NCBI GenBank assembly: GCA_948470475.1
Contig: OX419335.1
Span: forward strand, 32,769,780 to 32,833,779
DNA from: Galaxea fascicularis
Lineage: Eukaryota > Cnidaria > Anthozoa > Scleractinia > Euphylliidae
Length of the DNA: 64,000 nucleotides
Reading direction: 5' to 3'
Shown here piece by piece: positions 12,331 to 24,739 of the stretch. Under the pieces are notes generated by a model. It was not told the origin of the DNA, did not search any database, and saw nothing but the letters and a program-made list of their open reading frames with translations. Position 1 is the first letter of the stretch. Each line of letters begins with the position of its first letter. Made by a program: the position numbers and the translations under genes.

Positions 12331-13550
12331 GGGGTCGGAAATTTTTATTCTTCATATTGTAAGGAATTGTCAGAAACTGTTATACCCAGTAGTTCCAAAA
12401 CAGATTGATTTTGCGCTAAAATCAAACGAGTTTGATGGCAGCCTGCATGACCTGCGCTCAGGGTAAGACAGGGTTGAAAATAAAATCAGAGCTTTTAGCC
12501 TGAATTTATAGGCTCTTTTTCCCAAGGCTGATTTTTATCCGGCTGTCAACAAATATGAATCAGCACCGAGGTTGATTTCGCCGATCAATAGATGTAATTT
12601 TCTATTGCTTCCGTGAAAAATCGCCGGCAAGTGTGACCAAAGTGCCGGCTGCTATTTTGAACCCTGTAAGATGAAGCAAGGACTGAGACGGGCTAGAAGA
12701 ACAATTTGCTTTTGCGCCACACAGGCTAGCACGATGTGTACAAGATCTGAAAATAGGGTAAAAAACACTTTAGGGAGTTCTTTAGCAAGCCATTATGGAA
12801 GGGTCAACATTTGTTCACAACTTGACACAATTGCCTTGAGTGTCTTCAAACACATTTTAGTCATGTACATGGAAGCGGGTGGCGACCAGAAATCTCCGGG
12901 GGTTTAACTACTTTTCCCCCATAATTTTAAAATCCAAACATGTGTAAGAGCACCTGTGAAATGTGACTACACTGACAAATGTCGAGACATTAAAAACTAT
13001 TTATCCTGAAGCTGGTGTTTTATTGTGGCAGCCGCTTGGAAACCCACGCGGAACAAACTCTCACGCGCAGCGAAGTTAACTCGCCAAGACGTGACGATGT
13101 GTTGACATGGAAATACCGGGGAGAAATAACCAGCTGCATAACAATCAAAACATTTTCAAAACGATTGTTTCAGCCGTTTGTGGATATGACGATGCGTGTG
13201 AGTTAACGCGTGCCGGTTTAACTGACGACAGCCATAATTCAGTTTGACGATCGTAAAGAGTTTCAAATCCTCTCTTTTGCAGTTTTTTGCGTTAGTCGGA
13301 AAGACTTGATCACTTGAATCTCTTCGCATATACGGTCCACAATTTAATCTAAAATAATACACCTTTTTCACGGTTTTCGTGACGCCATCTTGGTTGGGGG
13401 GCCAAACACCAAACACGGCTAAAATTTCAGTAGATGTATGGGATTTTGTCCGACATAGAACCACTGTAATTCCGCTACAAAGGAGCGGGTTTCCATCTTT
13501 TGCCACCATTCATCTAATAGAAAATTAGGCCTTAAAAGAAGGACACAATT

Positions 13551-13706
13551 CGCTCTGCTCGATGGGCTAACGCTCGAAACGTCAGCTTTTAGAATCCCTG
13601 TACGGTGGTCAATTTACATTTATCAACTCTGTTGATAATACCAAATTTTTGTGTACTACTTCCCCACCGACGCAGCACCACAGTCTCTTTAGAAACTACC
13701 CCCTTT
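13551..13706. mobile_element. 'CTGTACGGTGGTC' MITE, single-arm copy 3
   Basis: Carries GTCAGCTTTTAGAATCCCTG, the OLIGO-like pair ATCAACTCTGTTGAT and the CCACCGACGCAGCACCACAG flank, exactly as one half of the element at 2838-3122. Confidence 0.75.
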
Positions 13707-16256
13707 ACTTATAAGAAGGACTCTGCAAGGAGACTCTGCTCGCAGGGTAAAAAAGAAAGAGTAAGAAGTCCGTAAATTGGAATTATAAATCTTGTCACGT
13801 GGCTTCCTAATTTCGCGGCAGTTGCATAATATTGATTAGAGGAGTGTTTGTGTGAAATCTTAAAAATTCGTTTACGGTTGTTGTAGCCTGAATCTGTACT
13901 TTATGAAAAGACATTTGGCCGTGGTGATTGCCGAGTTACACAGAGAGAAACCAAATTTATACGAGACAAACACACAAAGAAACAAACGATAGTACGTGAA
14001 AATGGCACTTCCAAGTGCTGCGTTTGTCGGTACGAGAATGAACAAGTAGTCACGAGAAAACAAGGAAAGCTTAAATTATAGGGCTGATTGCGTTGTTGGA
14101 AACTAAGCAGACAAAGGCATAACACTGATCGAGGCTCACATTGCGTTAGTTTATGCTGCAACCACTGACTTATTTCTCACGACAGAGTAAACTGAATTTT
14201 GTAATAAAAAGATGAAGTTAGGCACGTTTCTATCAGTTCAATTCTAAATGCGAGCCAGTTCACCGTCGCCCTCTTTCTATGAAGAAGGTGTAGTTCACAC
14301 TCGTTGAATTTTGTTTCGGCTCGTTACGACAATGAACTCCGTTATTTCTAGCGAGGATTTTCGGCTGTTTTGGGTTCATGCATGGGATTCTCAAGTGTTA
14401 CACTTCAACGCATTTTAAGTTGAATGAAAATAAAATTTCAAAAACTGAATCTGTGTAAAAATGGTGGTGTTAGGCATCAGTTGGTCCTTTCAGTTATTTC
14501 AGTTACGACGGAAGAAAAACGCAAGTTAAAGCAAACAGAGCACACATTGTAGGGCCTTAAGTGAAAAGCGGAAACCCTCAAAACGAATACTTTTCATCTT
14601 ATCTCAGTGCTTTCTTGTAAATGTTTTTGCTACTCCGACAAACGCGAACTGCATAAACAGTTTTTCCTTCCTGGCGCCGGTACTTTCCATTTTGCAGGAT
14701 TTACTGGTTGCGTATTTACGCTTGCTTTCCTAAATTACAGATTTAGTTAAAAAACAACTTTCAAGACAGTCATTTAGCTGACAAATAGACTAATTTCGGC
14801 TGAAATAATTGATTTTAAATTCTCAGGTTTTGTTCTCAAGCATCAAATTTTGCATTACGTGAAAGGGGGAAGCTAAAAAGATTACAAACGGATTTCAACC
14901 CACTGGAAACGGTTGGGGGCGTTTGTTGTCAAAGCCTCTTTCTGGTTCTAACGCTTGAAAAGTCGGCTTTTATATAATAGTCTTTTTTTTACCTTCCTGG
15001 TAACTGTCAATCATTCATTGTCAATCTCCCACCAAGGCGGTAAAACATTTTCTTATGAAACTAACTCTTTTATCCGCTTGTTATATAACCTGCAAGTTCA
15101 TTTTTTTAAAAGATGTTTTAAACTGGGACCATTGGGCCTTATAACCATAAAAAAATCAGCAGTTTATGATTCGAGTGTACTTGAGCAAAACACACCAATC
15201 AGTGCTCGAGCTCTTAAACAATATACGCGGGAAAAACGCAAGGTCATTGGCTCCTGGCAAGGTGTACCGTGCTAAACCCTTCTGTTGTCAAGCGATCGAA
15301 TTTTCAATTCCTCTTTCCAAGTTCAATGTTCAATAAATAAGGAACGCACAATGGCTTAACTGCGATTATCTTGTTCAGTTTGACGCTGATCGGTTCTTCG
15401 AATAATTTTATTTAGATTTTTCGTGTAACTAGTTTTGGCCGTGTGTGGGTTGAGTGCAGTGGGATCAAAGGTCGCGACTGAAAATGTTGAGCACATGTAA
15501 CGCATCATTCTGGATGTCAAATGTTGAAATGACTCGACAGAGAAAGTAAAAATCGGAACCTACTATCTTCGTCTTCTTCTTCTTCTTTTTTTTTTGTCGT
15601 TTTCTACTGCCTCATTTTATTTCAGTGTTTTCAAGTCGACCGTATTTAAATTGGATAGGACTATTGTCAAGATAGAAACTTTGCCTGAACTGGATTCTTA
15701 GAAAATGAAAACAAACGAAAAATACAGAAGACATATAAAGTAACTGATAATAATAGTAAATGTGCATTTTCTTTTTTCTGTCTGCGATAAAATTAGGACG
15801 GAATTGGACGATTGCAAAGACCTGTAAAATGCGTGATCGGAGCGCGGGAAATACAATGTCGAAACTCATGCTTAACATAAATTTATCCCAACTGATTTGT
15901 GTTGCAAGTGTACTACAAGGATAAACACGGCTGATGTTGAAAATGTGGGAGGTCAGGAGAATAATTGCAGTTTTATAGCAAGGCCTTTATGTCTTAGGAC
16001 TTTGAAGGATCAATAAATTAGCATAGATCGGAACTGAAGTGTGATTGGTTGGTTTTGAATAGGTAATCGTTGATAGCTTGGGACATGACGTCAGGCCATT
16101 CTCAATCAACATTCTTTTAACGAATTTTCTGTCTCGAATATCAGTCGTGTCGCAGCGGGCCACAGGTAGGCTTTGACTCGGGTCTTGAGATTTTTAAGGT
16201 GACTTTTCAGTGAAGATCGCATTTTTTTCAGTGGCAGGATAGCTGGGTTTGCTCAA

Positions 16257-19200
16257 ATGGCAACAAATGAGACTGTAATGAGACCGGAGGTTTTTTCAAA
16301 GGAAACAGGCAATTCGACGGAGTGGGGATGGATTTCAGGTGCCCACAGTTTTGATCTTTCACCGCAGCGTAATTTCAAGGACGTTTCGAACGTGTACTCA
16401 CCGCAAAGGCATATCAATCCTGTCTTGTCATCCGCTTACAGCCACAGAAATGGATTTTCAAAGAGTATGGTTGACCTTTCTTCATCTCGGAACGGGAATC
16501 GAAAAAGCGTCATGTTCGAGGAAGATCTCTTTGCCCACAAAGAAATGTTACAACGAGCGCGCAATCGCTTCAAAGAACTGGAACTCAAGTACCCAGAAAT
16601 CTTCAAGAATTCTAGACCTTCTTCGGTTTTATCTTCCTGTTCAAGTAGGCAATCCGTGGGCCTCGATCGCTCCGAGTCTCTGGAACTGAAATCAGCGGAG
16701 CGACACGATATACAAACAGAAGAAACAGATACATTACAAGTGCTACAAAGTGGAGCAAAGGATCAGGACACTAATGCCGCTGTTACTATATCAAAACGAA
16801 GACCGCCACCTCTCTCGGTTGCCATGAAACACCATTACCTTGAAGATAGTTGCGACAGTGCGTTCGATGAAATCGATCACGACCGCGAGTCCTTGCATTC
16901 GAAGACGTCCCGTGAGACGACGTCTCCTTCATCCGGCACTAAGCACTTTCTGTATCCAGGAGAGAGTGTCGAATCGGACAAAGATAGTGGAATATCGACT
17001 GACCGACCATGTACTCCGAATACAAGGCCTGCAAGATCTGTGCGATGCCTCGATGCTGGATTAAGAGAGACGGAAACTTTTCCCGTGAAGTCGAAAAGTT
17101 TGACAGTGCTATCTGACAGTACGAAGAGACCCGGAGTAGATCGCCGAGGGATTCTAAAATCCGTCGCTTACAGGAATCAAGAAATTAAGGCTGAAAGTCT
17201 CGACATCCCTGAATCTGTTTCCAGTCCAGCTATCTACCCAGGGAGACAAAGTCGCAGTGGATCTTTGGCTGGCAATATTCGACGGGGTGAGTGTTGGTCG
17301 ATTCTTGCTATCTTTTCAAGCAGCCTTCGCATTTTTTAGACGATGTTTAAGCTTATGAAAAAATTGAATGGTCTGTAGTTTGAAGATCGGGAAGTGATTC
17401 CTAAAGGCCATCCGCAAAGTTGTTGTGCTGGTAATCTTGGAAAGCTTTTTGGCAATACTTGTTCAGGTTAGCTTGTTAGACGGTTCCTTAGGTTAAATAA
17501 AAGGAGAGACTTGTATAAGTGCACATACACGCGTGACATTGTTCTGAGACATCTCGAAGACAAGACATACGGAAGAAATGTCGGGAAAAATGATGTGCTA
17601 GCCTAATCCAGTCAATTAATATCTATTTCAATTGGTCGAATATTTTTAAACTTGGTCGGCCTTGCAGGGAGAAGTGATTGAATTTTCACCCGCCAAGTAA
17701 ATCAAACGTTGGCCAGATTTATTTCAATCTATTTTCGTGTAGCGTACTATTTTTGAAACAGGTTTTCGTAAACATAAGGGAAAGTGATCACGGCTGGGCG
17801 GTCTCACTCCAGGAAGCGCAACAAAAGAAATGTCTTACGAATTTTAATAGCTGCAAAATGCATTCGATTTAAGTGGAAAAAAAAATCCCGGAAATTACAG
17901 GATTTTCAAGCTATGAAATACCCTTCGTCCTGTTATGTTCCCGGCCATGTGTTTTATTTATATGGAGACGACTAAACATTTTTGTTCGAGATTTTTTTTG
18001 CGATGTCTCTCCTTTTATTTTCATATAGTTTTTGTTATCTTCCGGCAATATTTAAATCGTGCTCGTTTCCGCGCAATGACGCAAAAGTATGTTTTCATTT
18101 TATTAGGTGACGTTCTAAAAATACTTAAATGCGACCCGAAATAGCAAAGAATTGCTGCGTTGGTTTCATTTTATTTGATTTTGTGTCGACAGTACGCGAA
18201 GCCAACTTTTAAAACTTGTTCATCTTTGTGTTTTTCTTGCGAGCTGAAGGCTTGCGCACAATTTAGTCTAAGAGCGGTTTCAACGACCGATCGATCGATG
18301 AGCGATCTGTTTGTGCCATGTTTATTCAGCGATTATGTCCTTAGCTGTATAAAACATTAATCATGGAGTAAAGCTGTTTCGATTTACTGTGTGACCGAGA
18401 GCTCACGGTGCTCGTGTTTACTCGCTAATGACAACATTTGTGGCTTGGTGTTGCCTCATTGGTCAAACTGTTGGGTTTCTGCGCTCAATAAATTGCAACA
18501 TTTGATTAGAGCATTTAGTTATAGCTTCTAACCAGGTGTTTTGGAAACAAAATTGTTTCAATCTTAATGAGACAAGAAACGAAGTTTTTTTTGTTCAACT
18601 ATGTACAGGAAAGCGATCGCTCCTCCATTTTCTTCTTGAAATTTTCCGGTATTAATAAACTCTAGAATGTTGTAAGAGTGAAGTCTAGTTCTGGTCAACT
18701 TCCGCTGACGCACAACCGTCGATTGTTTAGGTAAACATTTCAGGTACTCGAGCTTAAAATACTCTCGTTCACGTTCTTGATTTATTTTTGGAAAGACTTT
18801 GAAGATCCGTAAATTTTAAAAGGCTAAAGAGGAAAAATTGAAAGAGGTTAAATTCAATATGATAAATAAATATAATTTCAATAAATGAGTGACTTTTACG
18901 GAAGGGAATGTTTTTTAAATTAAAAAAATCCTCGCAAATCATTTGCAATTTAAATCAAATTTTGGCAGAAATGGTGTGATGGTGAAGGAAAAAAGCATTT
19001 CTCTGAGGTGGTGGTGATACTGGGTTTTGGAAAAGACGGGGAAAGAAATTCTCCAAAATGGCCTATGTTAGAAACTTTACTGAGCATAGGGTGGAAATTG
19101 AAAATTTGATAAATGTATTTTAAAAACAGTTTGTGTTACAGCTGGTGATGCAACAATTAAGGACATTTCTTGGCTTGACTGACCCAAAAATAGGATTTGA

Positions 19201-20687
19201 TATTTTGTTTACCCTCAAAGCAAAATTTTTGAGTTGCAGTAATTAAACATTAATTTTACACTGTAGTTGTGAGTCGTGATTCAGGGTAAAAGAGCAGCAG
19301 CTCAAAGTGGTAAAATGTTTCTCACCTTTAATGTGGTTGTAGCACATCATGGAGATAGACATGATAGACATAAAAAGTGTTGATATCGTCAGTTCCAAGT
19401 TGCCTCATTTTTTACTATTTTAGTATTTCAATCTATTGGTTAATATTAGCTTGAGGAAACGGTTTCCTTCTGATGCTTAACAAAAACTGCATTTCTCTTG
19501 CTGTTAAATAATATATATTTTTTGGTTCTTTCATGGGAAGGTTTATTGTTTAAACTACTGACTGTATGACTTGTTTTGATGTTTAAAATACACCAGAAAG
19601 ACCTTTGGATCCCAGGATATGTTTGTGCAATGTGCTCCTATGTTTTCATGATGTTTCCACAAACATAAAAGCTTTGATAGTACTGAACAGATGCATGTTC
19701 TCACAGTGCTTAAAACATGTTAAGTAAGTAGTAACAGATTGGTGAACTTTCTGGTTGAAGCTGTTAGCTAATAAACCAGGAAAACAAGATTAGAATTTTG
19801 TGGACTAATCATTGGTTTTGTTGCATTTGGCAGGCTCAAGCATATACCACAGAAGCATTTTTTCAGAAAGCTGCAGTTTCAGAGGCAGTCAAGATGAAAC
19901 TGATTCTGATGCTGAAACAGTTTATAGTGTGCAAAGTGAATTTGCTTTACGGCCACACATGTCTGCAAGGGAAAGATACTTCAGCACTTACCAGCTCAAT
20001 CCAATATCCGAGTCTGCAGCTCCCAGAGACATAATGGTTGGTCAAAAATGGAGAAGCATGCCAGAGCTTGCAAGGAGCAATAGTCTTGCAAGTAGTGTTG
20101 GCTTATGGTCATCTTATGGTGATTCTCTCCCGGCTGGTTTTGATGAAAAGAAGAAAAAGAAGAAACGGAAATTTGGACGTCGATCTGGTCTGTACATTGT
20201 AAATGATGTGCCTGTTAGTGAGAAGCCTAGATTGTCGGTGGACAAAGGAAGAGGAAGAAGTAAGGTGTTCAGTAAGAAGGCAAAGAAAAGTTCTTTACAT
20301 GTTAATGAGTTGACCAAGAAATGGTTTGACTCAAGAACTGCTGTTAGCCGGCCAACGGGTGGACAAAGCTTGGGGAGGATCATTGCAATGCGAGAAGATC
20401 TTGGGGGCGCTTATGTTTTGGAGCTGCAAAGAAGCTCAGGTGGCTTGTTTGGATTTTTTATTCAGAAGGGTTACAAGCAGTACAGGAAAGGAGTGTTTGT
20501 TAGTCGTATTATGGACTGTTCCTCATCAAAATTCATGGCTGGGCTTCTTAATCCTGGTGATGAGATTCTTGAGATCAATGGAGAAAGTACATTGAGCAAA
20601 ACCATGTCTGAAGTGCACAACATTTTAGCAAACTCCGACAAACTTATTTTGACTGTTCTTCCCATCCTTGGCCGCAAAGATTGGTAG
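16257..20687 (+). CDS. PDZ-domain protein, two coding exons (possible KIAA1614-like)
   Basis: Exon 1 is 16257-17286 and ends at a GGG|GTGAGT donor in phase 1; exon 2 is 19834-20687, entered through TTTGGCAG. Joined they encode 627 residues. The first ~500 residues are serine/arginine-rich and low in predicted order, with basic patches and a lysine-rich run (KKKKKKRK) in exon 2. The C-terminus (about residues 530-620) is a PDZ fold: the carboxylate-binding loop reads GGLFGFFI, followed by GVFVSRI and NPGDEILEINGES, then a last strand LILTVLP. The protein ends a few residues later. No catalytic domain is visible, so a scaffold role is the natural inference. The ATG is the first in the long frame and is preceded by a TTTTTTTCAG acceptor-like site near 16231, so an upstream non-coding exon is possible. 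It lies directly downstream of STX6 on the same strand. Confidence 0.85.
17287..19833 (+). other. Intron of the PDZ gene
   Basis: A 2.5-kb AT-rich intron between GTGAGT and TTTGGCAG. No repeat family or ORF that I recognise. Confidence 0.8.
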
Positions 20688-22173
20688 CCAATAAAATCTT
20701 AATAGAATAACAAACAATTAAATTAATGTTTTAGAAAAGGAAACGAATTTAATTGTATTATTTTTTTTAAGGAATTGGTATTTTGGTCATTGTTTGATGG
20801 TTTTAAAAGGAGATGCATATAGGTGAACATGTAATTGCCACTGAGAATTTGCAAAGCTTTGACAGCTGTTTTTGGTATCCTGTACTTAGAAGAGTAGAAA
20901 TGGTTGCTATTTGACTTACAATCTTAAATGGTATGCGATTGGTTAAAGGCTATTAACACTGCCAATATTGATGACAAGCGTTATGTAGTTGTTGCTAGAA
21001 GAAATTGCAGACTTAAATATTGCTGATTGAAATTAAGTGTTAAACTTTGCTTGGCTCCGATTTCATGAGATCATTCAAGCAATTTAATCACAACCTTGTG
21101 CTCTTGATTGTACCCTTGTCGCTATCATACCAGTAAGTGAATTAACTCTTAAACAGGTATCTGATTTATGGGAGGTGTCTGTTTTATAGAGGGAGGTTTC
21201 AACGAGAAAGAACATGAACATGAACCTGTTGGATCAAACATGTTTGCACCTTGAACATTAAAAAAGATGTGATAGCAGTTTGCAAATAATTCAGCACTGA
21301 TTGATATTTACTTTGCTGAAAGTTGAAGTTTTATGAAATCACAAGATTATATTATGCATTGATCTTGGGTGAAAAAGGCTAAAAGTGCTAAATTATTTTT
21401 GGTGTTAATAGCTGTAAATATGTCACTTGTGGCATCATCAAGGTAATTTAATGTTTTGAATTTATTAACATTGCCAGGCACATATGCCTTTGCTCTCTTG
21501 GGAGGCTGAATTCAAAATTGTAAATAGTATTTATTTTTTCTCTGGTATGAAGTGAAACAAGTTAAGTAAAGCTTCCATGCTATCTTTAACTTTTAGGTGC
21601 TAAGTTGTTTGTATTTCCGTAGTTGAGATAAGAAATGAAGGGATAAAGGTTGAAAACTAATCATTGACAGTTGAACTATCTTCTTAAAATCGGAATCTCT
21701 TTAAAAAAATCCGTACTTAGTTTTTGGTTTAATGGCTAGTTGCATTTATGGAAACTGGGTCAAGTGGATTGAAAGTATTAAATTTTACCAGAAAATGTAT
21801 CAAAATAAGTTAGTGTAAGTTAAGTCTGTTTTTTATAGTAGCTATGTTTGTCCGTACAAATGTCAAAGGCTAGTAATTGTTGGTTAACAAAAATAGTCTA
21901 ATATATAATATATTTGTTCATGGTACCCAGTTTGGAATGGATAAGTCAAGTCTAAAACCTTTGTAGATAACATTAGGGAAAACATGTGAAGTTTTACTGT
22001 TATCCTAAAATGGATGGTTCGTTGTCAAAACATGCAATAATTTTGATTCATCAATTATTTTCATTCTCAACTTGGAATATTTTTTATGATTTTATTTTTG
22101 AAATCAAACGTTGAGATAGCTCAGGTCTTAAATGAGGTCTTGGAAAGGTGTCAATTTTGCCCTTTTGTGATTG

Positions 22174-22336
22174 AATAAAATTGTCATGACTCAAGAGGTA
22201 CTCTACTCCAAAACAGGGAGTAATTGATTGTAGTTTAGGATATGGAATTCAGATTCAACTCGCATTATTTTATTTATTTAATAACTTATTAACAATTTTG
22301 TCAAATAGGCTGGCCTATTTAGTGTCTGTAAATAAA
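22174..22336 (+). terminator. Candidate polyadenylation signals for the PDZ gene
   Basis: AATAAA occurs at 22174-22179 and 22331-22336, implying a 3' UTR of about 1.5 kb. Another AATAAA at 20690-20695 is only two bases after the stop codon and is an unlikely cleavage guide. Confidence 0.25.
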
Positions 22337-22539
22337 ACAGCTTTTGAAAACAAGATAGCTGTTTCCTTCTACTTCCTTGTGATTTCACCTAATTTGCAGT
22401 GATGGCCACCACCCATCATTGCCAGTTTCTTGGGTACTCAGCGCTGGATGTAACAGCCTTAACCCTAATAGTAATCAGGATCCAATTTCTCCTTGTAATT
22501 CAGGGTTTTCAAAAAGTGCCAGCAACGCAATATACATGT

Positions 22540-22687
22540 AGCCTGTGTAGCAAGCGTTTCTGTGGGGTTTCCATGCAAAGAAAGACCAAGAAATGGAATT
22601 TTCCATGTTTTGGCCAAAATATCGAAAATCCCATTTCTTGGTCTTTCTTTGCATGGAAACCCCACAGAAACACTTGCTATGCAGGCT
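22540..22687. mobile_element. 148-bp foldback MITE
   Basis: Nearly perfect palindrome: the arm AGAAAGACCAAGAAATGG (about 22580) is inverted as CCATTTCTTGGTCTTTCT (about 22631), and GTGGGGTTTCCATGCAAAG as its inverse. Ends are AGCCTG...CAGGCT. Confidence 0.8.
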
Positions 22688-23600
22688 ACCAGCGATATCG
22701 CCAGGAACGGTCCTGGTTTTGCTCTTAAAAGAGAAATTGTCGGGGAAAAACGCTGTTGTTTACCAGAGTATCCCATCTACTTTCCAAGATTCTCCTACTT
22801 ATTAAATCTTTCTCACGACATCAACACGGAACAAAACAGACACAGAGTGGTCATGAGAATCAAGGATGGAATCAAAAGTACTTGATATTTTAGCAATTTC
22901 TCCCTACTAAATCTATAAGAAATGTGCAGGGGCAGCAAATCAGAATTTTAATTTTGATCTTAGGGTTTGATCAAAGCCAGACAACTGGAGTGGATAATAA
23001 AGAAACACAATATTATATTAAAATGACTGCTAATATTTTCAAGAGGTCCAAATTTATTCTCTAAACAAAATGGACTGCTTTTTCACATTCACAATGGCAA
23101 CTTATTACAAGTTCAAATTTGTAACTATTTTTTATTTTAAATAACATCTTATCACAAACTTTCTCTGTAATCATAAATAAAGACAGTGCAATTAACAGGT
23201 CAAAATGTACTGATCTTTTTTCTTTTTAAATAATTATACAATAACATTATAATTATATATTTTCTATTTACAAACACCAATCAGTTGAAGGATTTTGATG
23301 AAAGACTTGACTTTTCCCCTAAAACCCCAACTAGGGGCTTCATTTTATACTTGAGTTAACAAAATTCAATGTAGGATTTTCCAGGACCTCTTAGCATTTC
23401 AAAGACTTTCCAGTTCTGGAAAATGCTAGACTAAAATTCAAGTACTTTCCAGGATTTCCAGAACCTGTATAAAGCTGGAAAGAACAGTTTATAACAGACT
23501 GGAGTGAAGCTGGATGAGTCAGGTACTCCATTGTAACCTGAGACAAAAAGTCAGCTGAAATTTGATGGAACAATCAAGCTGCTGACCATAAATTAACACT

Positions 23601-23805
23601 GTGAAGTTCCAAGAAATATCCACACCTACCCCATAAAGGGTCAGTGGAAATTCCAAGGAGGGGGTGGGGGTGGGGGGCTGACTAAAGTTTTAAAGAAAAG
23701 TATAGAGCTAAATTGAAATCCCTGGAGGGGTGGGTTGAAGGGGAAGGGGGGGGGGACCCAAAAAGACCTCCATGGGGTGGAATGGATGTTTTCTGGAATC
23801 ACACA
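23601..23805. mobile_element. G-rich MITE (AGAAAATAT-ended family), copy 3
   Basis: Shares GGTCAGTGGAAATTCCAAGG, AAAGAAAAGTATAGAGCTAA and a long poly-G tract before CCTCCATGG with the other copies. Confidence 0.7.
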
Positions 23806-24739
23806 TTCATGGTGTTTTGTTAAATAACAATACTACTAATTTTTTAATGTAAAGCAGTATTTTACCACAACAAATAACTATTAACACATGCTTTTTATCT
23901 TTTCAATGGCAGTGCATAAAAGACTGCAACCAAATACAACACACAATTTGGTGAAAGGCCTAGAGAATACTGAGTATTTTAGGACATTTTCAAGGACAAT
24001 TCCTTGGAAAAAGTACTTGGTATACCTTTCCCCTAGGGGTGGAATGTTTCCCAGAACAATTACTGGACATGGGAAAAGAAACAAAGCTAGGCCTCAGGAA
24101 TAAATCAAAGGCCACTTGCAAAAGTAAAGCAGGTCTGAGCTTGAAGCTAAATAAATTTTAACCCATACAAAAGTGCAAAAGAAATGATACCTATGCAAAC
24201 GAGAAGGACTCAAACAACTTTGGACCAATTTCTATGGATTAACAGTATTCAACTACTGGTAACCAACTGTGGTAACCAATATACAGTGTATCTCTTAGGG
24301 TTGTTACCAAACACTGCAGAAATACTCACCAGTCTGTGTGCAACTACTGCAGGCCAGTTTAAGTTAATCAAGCAGAAAGTAAACATCAGTTTTGCAGAAT
24401 TTGTGCTAAGAATGCATTTTAGATTTCTTGAGAATTCAATCCAGTTGAGTTCTGAATTTGCTTCAGAAGAAATAGTTAACACACCATGTGTAAATGCTGT
24501 TGGAAATATTGACACGATACAAAATCAACTTTGGAAATTTTGTAAAACTCACACCTGCTTTTAGATGTACTAATTTCTGAAGTTTTAGAACATCCGGAAA
24601 ATGGTGTCACACTGAGTCCACTCTCTACAAGCATGCTGAAAGACCATGTTCCAAAACCTCAGAGAAATCATGCAGGACCTTGTACATGAACTTCAAGTCT
24701 AGTTACTGTAATTTTATCAGGAAACTCTGGAATAGGATT

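Larger units (their letters stand above)
11760..16256. other. Spacer between STX6 and the PDZ gene
   Basis: Contains the STX6 3' UTR, one partial MITE (13551-13706), and otherwise AT-rich unique sequence. No frame here looks like a gene. The last ~150 bases before 16257 likely hold the 5' UTR of the PDZ gene. Confidence 0.5.
20688..24739. other. Convergent spacer between the PDZ gene and WDR47
   Basis: The two genes end towards each other here. AT-rich, with long 3' UTR candidates, one foldback element (22540-22687) and one G-rich MITE (23601-23805). No gene seen. Confidence 0.6.
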
